A stretch of 34,731 bases of DNA. It comes from an uncultured Bacteroidales bacterium (lineage in GTDB: Bacteria; Bacteroidota; Bacteroidia; Bacteroidales; Paludibacteraceae). The position numbers and the translations under genes are program-made. The notes under the pieces were generated by a model. That model saw nothing but the letters and a program-made list of their open reading frames with translations. It did not search any database and was not told where the DNA came from. This document shows positions 30,047 to 34,731 of this stretch, in pieces. Every line of letters begins with the position of its first letter. The first letter of the stretch is position 1. Where the stretch lies: contig CALEPS010000144.1 in NCBI GenBank assembly GCA_937910305.1, positions 1 through 34,731 on the forward strand. The letters run 5' to 3'.

Positions 30047-30283
30047 GTGATTCAATTAGAACCCACGAAGATTTTGGCGGGTAGCCCAGCCCCCTTAGTA
30101 GAGTAGTCTATCCTCTATATAATAGGGATAGACCTACTAAGAGGCCGGCAACCACAGCCAAGCAAAAGAAACATAGAGCAAAAAACGAGAAAGAAACGGA
30201 ACGCAGACGTCCGTAATGCGAACGAGATGCGAACGAGTTTGGCCCCTAAGAAGACTGATTAATCTTCATTTTTTCTGTTTTTT
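30047..30283 (+). ncRNA. Candidate structured non-coding RNA of about 230 bases
   Basis: The region between the promoter at 30011-30042 and a T-rich stretch at 30268-30283 has no good open frame. It holds a strong composite hairpin at about 30094-30139: CTTAGTAG with CTACTAAG outside, TCTATCC with GGATAGA, then CTAT with AUAG around a short loop. It is followed directly by GGCCGGCAACCACAGCC. A second possible stem pairs ACGGA and TCCGT near 30196-30215. The 3' end has GAAGA...TCTTC then T-runs, a weak terminator. It matches no RNA family I can recognise with confidence; the CCGGCAACC segment recalls SAM riboswitches but the rest does not fit. Confidence 0.45.
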
Positions 30284-30315
30284 CTTGCATAGTTCAAAAA
30301 AAAGCAGTAATTTCG
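30284..30315 (+). promoter_or_regulatory. Decayed promoter copy (TAATTTCG)
   Basis: CTTG (30284-30287), 20 bases, then TAATTTCG (30308-30315). The spacer is the bamD/regulator family (ATAGTTCAAAAAAAAGCAG), but the -7 box ends TTTCG rather than TTTG. No gene starts within 240 bases downstream. It looks like a dead or copied promoter cassette. Confidence 0.45.
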
Positions 30316-30317
30316 AC

Positions 30318-30346
30318 CTCCTCCCCTTCCCCTACGGGGCGGGACC
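30318..30346. repeat. Dispersed CT-rich/GA-rich element
   Basis: CTCCTCCCCTTCCCCTACGG then GGCGGGACC, a member of the partly self-complementary element also seen at 4291, 18975 and 34624. The rest of 30347-30522 holds the hairpin below and no gene. Confidence 0.5.
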
Positions 30347-30438
30347 CTTCGAAAGTACAGTCGCGTCTTGCGGGACATATACCACCGCGGACATTTTTTT
30401 TGCCAAGCCTGAAGGCTTTCCTGTTGCATGAGCCTGTA

Positions 30439-30466
30439 AGACGTTTTTATGCGAGCATAAACGTCT
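30439..30466. other. Imperfect 12-bp hairpin
   Basis: AGACGTTTTTATGC (30439-30452) pairs with GCATAAACGTCT (30455-30466) with two unpaired T residues. It lies in the non-coding stretch before the secreted-protein cluster. No T-run follows, so it is probably not an intrinsic terminator. Confidence 0.5.
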
Positions 30467-30522
30467 CATAGCCCCACACAACAGATAAAATACATTTTAT
30501 TTGGCAAAAAAATGCCCGAACG

Positions 30523-30554
30523 CTTGCGTATGTGCAATTTTTGTTGTACCTTTG
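30523..30554 (+). promoter_or_regulatory. Promoter of the secreted-protein cluster
   Basis: CTTG (30523-30526), 20 bases, then TACCTTTG (30547-30554). The spacer (GCGTATGTGCAATTTTTGTT) belongs to the GCACATGTGCAA family. It lies just upstream of the first gene of the cluster. Confidence 0.82.
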
Positions 30555-30580
30555 CAGCCGAAATGAAAAACCATCTACTC

Positions 30581-31213
30581 ATGAAACGAATTTTCTACTT
30601 ATTTTTTGTGCTAAGTGTGGCATTGAGCGCTCAGGCTCAAGTTGGTGTCGGTTATTATCGCAGCGGTTATGGTTCTGTACAGAAGACCCAAGACGTAGGT
30701 CCGTTGACGCGTGAAGGCAATATCTACTATTATCACGGCAAGCCGATGAAGCGTGCAGAAATGGTTCAGTTGCTGAATGATAACTGCAAAGAAGCGTATG
30801 ACTACTACCGCAAGCAGCAGAAGATAGAGAAAGCCGGTTGGGGTATTTTCGGAGCTGGTGCAGGTTTGGTACTCATCGGGGGTGGTGTCTTAGGCGGTTC
30901 GGAATCCTATTATAAAAACAACATATCCCCTATGTATCCGGTCAATAAACAAAACGAGTGGCTTTATGACAAACGTTATCATACCTATAAAACCATGCAA
31001 AGAGCCGGCGTTGGTATAATGATATCCAGTGCCGTAGCAGTTGCCTGTGTGTCTATACCGATGATCATAGCCGGTAACGTACAGAAGAAGAACGCGCATA
31101 AGGTGTTCAATACATGGTGCGGCTATAAGGAGTTGGAGGAGCAGGAGACGAGCCGTTTGGAACTCCGGCTCAACGCGGGTGCGAACGGATTAGGAGTAGC
31201 TCTCGCTTTCTGA
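30581..31213 (+). CDS. Exported protein of unknown function, first gene of a secreted/lipoprotein cluster
   Basis: 210 residues with a signal peptide (MKRIFYLFFVLSVALSAQAQ). An ATG 18 bases upstream (30563) is only about 5 bases from the likely transcription start and weakens the signal, so I prefer 30581. The mature protein starts VGVGYYRSGYGSVQK, very like the mature start of the fourth gene product of this region (VGVYRSSGWGAVQK). It has two hydrophobic helices (GWGIFGAGAGLVLIGGGVL and AGVGIMISSAVAVACVSIPMIIAG) separated by a Tyr-rich stretch. I do not recognise the family. An envelope location is expected. Confidence 0.7.
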   Translation: MKRIFYLFFVLSVALSAQAQVGVGYYRSGYGSVQKTQDVGPLTREGNIYYYHGKPMKRAEMVQLLNDNCKEAYDYYRKQQKIEKAGWGIFGAGAGLVLIGGGVLGGSESYYKNNISPMYPVNKQNEWLYDKRYHTYKTMQRAGVGIMISSAVAVACVSIPMIIAGNVQKKNAHKVFNTWCGYKELEEQETSRLELRLNAGANGLGVALAF

Positions 31214-31298
31214 GAAAATGCAAACACAGCAACGTGTAAAAAGTGCTTAAAGCGATCAAATCAATAGAATAATTACTAACCTTTTAAAATCCAATTTT

Positions 31299-31811
31299 AT
31301 GAAAAAGATTCAACTCGCTCTTGCAGCAATGATTGCTGTTCTTTTTGCGTCCTGCGGAACGTACACCTATCAGGAATCCACCGCGCGTTATGTAGAGCCC
31401 TCTCGTGCCGGCTTCATAACCCCCGTGGTAGCCGACATGGAGGTACAACCACAGAAGATTTCCAACGAAGTAGAGATCTTTGTCAAACTCAAGAAACGTG
31501 AGATAAACCAGATCATGGCAGCCGAGATTCGCGGTATAGAATCTCCGTTGGTGCTCAGCTGGAAGAAATATGCGTTAGCTCAGACGCTGAAGAAATTCAA
31601 AGCGGACGACATCGTTTCTCCGAATTACGAGATCGCTCCGAGCCGCATGAAGAAGGATGTGTTGGTAGTAACTGTAACAGGTCATCCGGCTGTTTACAAG
31701 AATTACCGCACGGCGACCCAGGCCGATGTAGAGCTGATGAAGCCCTTTATAGAGCAGAAGAGCGATATGAACCTGAAGGGCGGTTTGCTACTCCAACGCA
31801 TAGGCCGTTAA
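31299..31811 (+). CDS. Lipoprotein of unknown function
   Basis: 170 residues with a lipoprotein signal ending LFASC, then GTYTYQESTARYVEPSRAGFITPVVADMEVQPQKI. The rest is mixed alpha/beta and charged (FVKLKKREINQIMAAEIRG, LQRIGR end) with no repeats. This VADMEV block recurs in small Bacteroidales lipoproteins, as I recall, but I cannot give a function. It is five bases upstream of the next gene, so they are likely co-transcribed. An 85-base gap with no terminator separates it from the previous gene. Confidence 0.72.
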   Translation: MKKIQLALAAMIAVLFASCGTYTYQESTARYVEPSRAGFITPVVADMEVQPQKISNEVEIFVKLKKREINQIMAAEIRGIESPLVLSWKKYALAQTLKKFKADDIVSPNYEIAPSRMKKDVLVVTVTGHPAVYKNYRTATQADVELMKPFIEQKSDMNLKGGLLLQRIGR

Positions 31812-31816
31812 TCGTT

Positions 31817-32446
31817 ATGAAACGTAGAAGCATTTTACTCCTGGCAGCGCTGTGTCTGTATGGCATAGCGCAGGCTCAGGTAGGCGTATATCGTTCTTCG
31901 GGCTGGGGTGCGGTACAAAAAGAGAGGAAGGAGCGTCCGAAGCGTGAGTATGAGTGGACGAATACTATTATAGCCAACTACGCGATGACTTTATCCGGTC
32001 CTTCTCACAACGTAGGATTCACGTATGCGCGCTGCAAGTTAGCGGGGTTCTATGTCAATGCGATGGTCGGCATAGAGTGGAACTTTGCTAACGCAGGGAG
32101 TACTGATAAGCATTTCGTGACGAATGAGACCTCGCATCCGCGCATATCTCTTGGTGGCGGAGCGGTGATTAGGATGGTAATTCCTTTGTATGCGTATGTT
32201 GGGGTAGGCTATGCCTATAAGGAACTCAATTATAAGACAGTAGATGGTCAATGGGCGAAATATAGTTACGATTACGAGCGTTGTATCGGTCATTGCGCGA
32301 ATATAGAAGCCGGTTTGATGGGAAATATCAAGGGTTTCACCATTCTCGCCGGCTATTCTGTCTTTCTAAATCGGGCTCATGAGCACGAGATCAAAGTGGG
32401 TTTAGGATACACCTTTAAGGACAAGAAGAAAGGAGGCACGCAATGA
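31817..32446 (+). CDS. Outer-membrane beta-barrel-like protein
   Basis: 209 residues with a signal peptide (MKRRSILLLAALCLYGIAQAQ). The mature start VGVYRSSGWGAVQKE mirrors that of the protein at 30581. Alternating strands follow (NVGFTYARCKLAGFYVNAMVGIEW, LYAYVGVGYAYKELNY, FTILAGYSVFLN, HEIKVGLGYTF), which fits a small 8-stranded outer-membrane barrel. The last residues (KDKKKGGTQ) are polar, unlike a classic barrel end, because the frame runs on to an ATGA overlap with the next gene. Confidence 0.68.
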   Translation: MKRRSILLLAALCLYGIAQAQVGVYRSSGWGAVQKERKERPKREYEWTNTIIANYAMTLSGPSHNVGFTYARCKLAGFYVNAMVGIEWNFANAGSTDKHFVTNETSHPRISLGGGAVIRMVIPLYAYVGVGYAYKELNYKTVDGQWAKYSYDYERCIGHCANIEAGLMGNIKGFTILAGYSVFLNRAHEHEIKVGLGYTFKDKKKGGTQ

Positions 32447-33621
32447 GAAAATATATGAAGATGCTGGCATGTCTTATGGCAGCAATATATATGGTCTCCT
32501 GTCAAAAGGATCCTATTTTTGAGGAAGTGTCCTCTTTAACCACTCTGGATGCTACCGATGTGTCCATTAACTCGGCGGTTTTGAACGGAGAGCTGGATTT
32601 GACATATTGGCGCAGGGACAATATTCAAGTAGAATATGTCGGTTTTTATATTTCTACCTCCAGCGATTTTAATTCTGAAGATACAGAGTATTATGAACAA
32701 AATAGTAGTTCGAGTTCGTCTCCTAATTTTAGTTTCTCACGGGAGGCGCGCGGATTAAAGGAAAATACGACTTATTACTACTATGCGTATGCTCGTAAAT
32801 GGGCGGACGAAGCGGTAATAAAAGGCGCAGTCAAGTCGTTTACGACCAGACCTTTAATTGCGCCGCAAGGAGCTATTAGAGGACTATTTGCGGTAAGCAA
32901 TACGCAAAAGGTATTTATCTCTCGTGGGAATCTGCAATACCGGGCTTCTTCCAAGACATGGCGTTTCGCAGAGCAACAGTATGACTGTATAGGCGATGCT
33001 AATTCCAATATCAGTGCCACCTATAGCGGCTGGATTGATTTGTTTGGTTGGGGCACAAGCGGGTGTAGCAATAAATATCCGTACATGACCAGCGGCACGT
33101 ATAGCGACTATATTCTCTGGAATTCAATCTCAGGAACCAATTATGACTGGGGAGTATATAACGCGATTTCCAATGGAGGTAACCGCTCCGGTTTATGGCG
33201 CACGCTGACCAGATCAGAATGGGCCTATCTTTGCCAAAAAGGCGATGGCTGTTCAGACGATGCGTTGGCGACCGTTTGCGGTGTGCACGGGTATATCCTT
33301 CTTCCTTTGAGTTTTACAATGCCATCCGGAGTGGCATGGGTGTCCCAAGCGCTTAACTGGAGCACCAATATCTACAATGCGCAGACTTGGAGCAAAATGG
33401 AAGAAGCCGGTGCTGTATTCCTGCCTGCAGCGGGCTGCCGAGCGGGATCAAGTGTTATCTCATTTGGTACAGAAGGACAATATTGGAGCAGTACCCGCGA
33501 AAGCGGGGAAGGACCGCAGTTCTTGAAATTCAATGAGACAACAATCAACGCTTATTACTACTATTATTTAAGCTCCGGTTACTACGGGTGCTCTGTCCGG
33601 CTGGTGCAGGACTATCAATAA
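32443..33621 (+). CDS. Surface lipoprotein with Fn3-like and C-type-lectin-like (FGE/DUF1566-like) domains
   Basis: 392 residues with lipobox YMVSC at about residue 20. An Fn3-like domain (about 30-135) contains DVSINSAVLNGEL and LKENTTYYYYAYARKWADEAV. From about 140 comes a domain with KVFISRGNLQYRASSKTWRFAEQQYDCIG, WIDLFGWGTSG, WRTLTRSEWAYL, GYILLPLSF, GAVFLPAAGCRAG, YWSSTRES and a final GCSVRLVQD. The WR.LTR.EW and YWSST...sVRLV blocks are typical of the C-type-lectin-like fold of FGE/DUF1566 proteins, common on Bacteroidales surfaces. It overlaps the preceding gene by ATGA and precedes another lipoprotein by 19 bases. A binding rather than enzymatic role is likely but not shown. Confidence 0.75.
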   Translation: MRKYMKMLACLMAAIYMVSCQKDPIFEEVSSLTTLDATDVSINSAVLNGELDLTYWRRDNIQVEYVGFYISTSSDFNSEDTEYYEQNSSSSSSPNFSFSREARGLKENTTYYYYAYARKWADEAVIKGAVKSFTTRPLIAPQGAIRGLFAVSNTQKVFISRGNLQYRASSKTWRFAEQQYDCIGDANSNISATYSGWIDLFGWGTSGCSNKYPYMTSGTYSDYILWNSISGTNYDWGVYNAISNGGNRSGLWRTLTRSEWAYLCQKGDGCSDDALATVCGVHGYILLPLSFTMPSGVAWVSQALNWSTNIYNAQTWSKMEEAGAVFLPAAGCRAGSSVISFGTEGQYWSSTRESGEGPQFLKFNETTINAYYYYYLSSGYYGCSVRLVQDYQ

Positions 33622-33640
33622 TAAAAAAAACAATGCAACA

Positions 33641-34495
33641 ATGAAAAATTTACTGAAAACAAGTTCGTTAGTCGTGCTGTCGCTTATGGCCGTAGCATGC
33701 ACCCAACAACAGACTAATTCAACCACGTTGGCTTCAGTCATTACCGGTGAGTCAACGGTGAATGCAGACGCCAAGAGCGTAGTATGCGAAGGATACGTAG
33801 AGACGACCGGCGGTGGCACGGTATATGACCGCGGCATATGTTATACCTCTGCGGATCATACCCCTACTGTAGCCGACAAACGCTCCAGCGGTGGCAACGG
33901 AATAGGTAGTTTCTCCTGTACGTTGGAGAACGTTGAGGACGGGGACTACCAATATCGCGCCTATGCAACGAATGAGGCCGGTACCTCTTATGGCGAGACG
34001 TCTATGTTTACCATGAAAGCCACTAATGGTGGCAATGAAGGCGGTAATGGCGGTAATGAAGGCGGTAATGGCGGCAATGAAGGCGGTAATGGCGGCGGCA
34101 ATGAACTTAGCGGCAGTTACCTGAAGCAAGGCGACAATATTACCAAGTTGTCCGCCGGAAACTGTAATATCACCTATAGTTATCAGACATATCCGTCGTT
34201 TTGCAGTTCCCGCGTAGTGCGTTTGTATAGCGACACAGGAGGATTAGTGTTCTTTATTGTGACCCGAACCATGGCAAACCTGACGACAATCGATTTAGGC
34301 GGCTGGAGTTATGAGAGTGCATGGACGTACGGAACAAATATTTATAGTTTGTATTCCATCAACGGCTCTCAGTACGAGCAGAGTATGCAGTCGTTTATAG
34401 TCACAATGCAAAACGGTCTTTATGTAATAGATGCGAAGATAAACAATAACACAACGCTGCATTACGAAGGTGCTATATCCATTTCAATAGGCTAA
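33641..34495 (+). CDS. Lipoprotein with an Fn3-like domain, glycine/asparagine linker and novel C-terminal domain
   Basis: 284 residues with lipobox MAVAC at about residue 20. The first domain (about 28-125) is Fn3-like: NADAKSVVCEGYVETTGGGTVYDRGICY and YQYRAYATNEAGTSYGET are the usual Bacteroidales pattern. A GGNEGGN linker follows (about 130-155), encoded by 21-bp repeats. The C-terminal 130 residues (SGSYLKQGDNITKLSAGNCNITYSYQ, then VVRLYSDTGGLVFFIVTR) are beta-rich and I do not recognise them. It shares the Fn3-like N-terminal design with the preceding gene and is the last gene before rimP. Confidence 0.72.
   Translation: MKNLLKTSSLVVLSLMAVACTQQQTNSTTLASVITGESTVNADAKSVVCEGYVETTGGGTVYDRGICYTSADHTPTVADKRSSGGNGIGSFSCTLENVEDGDYQYRAYATNEAGTSYGETSMFTMKATNGGNEGGNGGNEGGNGGNEGGNGGGNELSGSYLKQGDNITKLSAGNCNITYSYQTYPSFCSSRVVRLYSDTGGLVFFIVTRTMANLTTIDLGGWSYESAWTYGTNIYSLYSINGSQYEQSMQSFIVTMQNGLYVIDAKINNNTTLHYEGAISISIG
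34028..34105 (+). repeat. 21-bp in-frame repeat encoding a GGNEGGN linker
   Basis: Three and a half copies of a 21-bp unit (GGT GGC AAT GAA GGC GGT AAT and variants) join the two domains of the lipoprotein. The unit keeps frame, so copy-number change would alter linker length only. Confidence 0.85.
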
Positions 34496-34528
34496 ATCGC
34501 ATAAAAAATAGAAAAAAGTGCTGAATTA

Positions 34529-34560
34529 TTTGGATAATTCAAAAAAAAGCAGTACCTTTG
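34529..34560 (+). promoter_or_regulatory. Promoter of the rimP transcript
   Basis: TTTG (34529-34532), 20 bases, then TACCTTTG (34553-34560). The spacer contains ATAATTCAAAAAAAAGCAG, the bamD-type family. Confidence 0.82.
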
Positions 34561-34575
34561 CAGCGTGAATTGAAT

Positions 34576-34606
34576 GAGGGGACCCGAAAAGGTCTCCTCG
34601 TTGTTT
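34576..34606 (+). terminator. Leader hairpin followed by a T-run (possible attenuator)
   Basis: GAGGGGACC (34576-34584) pairs with GGTCTCCTC (34591-34599) around CGAAAA, with one G-U pair, then GTTGTTTT. It begins about 12 bases after the likely transcription start and 60 bases before the rimP ATG. Confidence 0.55.
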
Positions 34607-34623
34607 TAAAAAATAAGGAAGCC

Positions 34624-34653
34624 TACCCCCGGCCCCTCCCTAAAGGGAAGGGG
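34624..34653. repeat. Dispersed CT-rich/GA-rich element in the rimP leader
   Basis: TACCCCCGGCCCCTCCCTAA followed by AGGGAAGGGG. It is self-complementary and lies directly before the rimP start. Confidence 0.55.
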
Positions 34654-34661
34654 GAAAAGTT

Positions 34662-34731
34662 ATGCTAAACAAACAACAATTACAAACTTGGATTGAGGAG
34701 TACCTGAACGGTACGGAGTATGAGTTGGTCA
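34662..34731 (+). CDS. rimP: Ribosome maturation factor RimP (partial, first 23 residues)
   Basis: The ATG at 34662 opens MLNKQQLQTWIEEYLNGTEYELV and runs off the window. This matches the N-terminus of Bacteroidota RimP (a helix, then GT...lVeV). RimP helps mature the 30S subunit and normally heads the rimP-nusA-infB operon, which I expect just beyond the edge. The call rests on 23 residues and the position after a leader with an attenuator-like hairpin. Confidence 0.55.
   Translation, partial: MLNKQQLQTWIEEYLNGTEYELV

Noticed and set aside
30047..30283. SAM-type riboswitch
   Set aside because: CCGGCAACC is present, but the pseudoknot and P1 elements do not match and no methionine or SAM gene follows.
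30216..30431. 71-residue rightward ORF
   Set aside because: It covers the RNA candidate's 3' end, a decayed promoter and a dispersed repeat, with no protein-like pattern.
4291..34653. CT/GA-rich elements as insertion sequences
   Set aside because: They are about 30 bp, carry no ORF and show no target duplication. They are small dispersed repeats only.

Overview
The window is chromosomal DNA of a Bacteroidales bacterium (Bacteroidota). The evidence is the promoter type (TTTG, 20 bp, TAnnTTTG), A-rich leaders without Shine-Dalgarno sites, a type IX secretion (T9SS) C-terminal sorting domain, the glycine-lipid pair glsA/glsB, DUF4494, DUF4105 and DUF3276 proteins, and the Bacteroidota-type RNA polymerase omega. 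A gut or rumen origin, perhaps near Paludibacteraceae, is a guess. I see no rRNA, tRNA, CRISPR array or insertion sequence.

Layout. 1-755: leftward promoters serving a gene that lies off the left edge, and a remnant of a DUF1016 nuclease gene. 756-2270: an SLC13-type permease with a bidirectional terminator. 2341-3184: a broken T9SS-exported pectate-lyase-like gene. 3364-14910: a dense leftward run with many 1-64 bp overlaps: nusB, yajC, ybbR, a DegT-family aminotransferase, rpoN, a PAP2-like membrane protein, a DUF4105 protein, an alkaline-phosphatase-fold protein, DUF4494, glsA, glsB and a YggS-HAD fusion. 15003-15371: DUF3276, divergent from nusB across a palindromic promoter. 15364-21205: a leftward run of a small DNA-binding protein, two paralogous outer-membrane barrels, apbE, bamD, rpoZ and coaBC. 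21477-29914: a rightward locus with a TPR/HTH regulator, a mini-HTH protein and a giant GLUG/InlB/Big_2 surface protein cut by one in-frame TAG. 29915-30562: a candidate structured RNA, a decayed promoter and hairpins. 30581-34495: five secreted or lipoprotein genes of unknown function. 34662-end: the start of rimP.

Cross-cutting patterns. (1) Gene borders carry short tandem repeats, mostly with a 7-bp period (TATTCAG, CTCAATT, GTAATTC, AATTCAC, CCGTCAC, AGTCGAA, AATTGGA). Some lie inside genes, and several supply start or stop codons. (2) The promoters keep an exact 20-bp spacer, and the spacers fall into three sequence families. (3) A convergent array of about 15-bp repeats with variable, often self-complementary spacers sits between rpoZ and coaBC. 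(4) The regulator locus has four 11-bp direct repeats abutting the promoter, a nested stem-loop upstream, a frame-shifting heptamer tract near the start of the regulator gene, and a downstream mini-HTH/adhesin operon. I read it as a candidate surface-variation module. That is inference.
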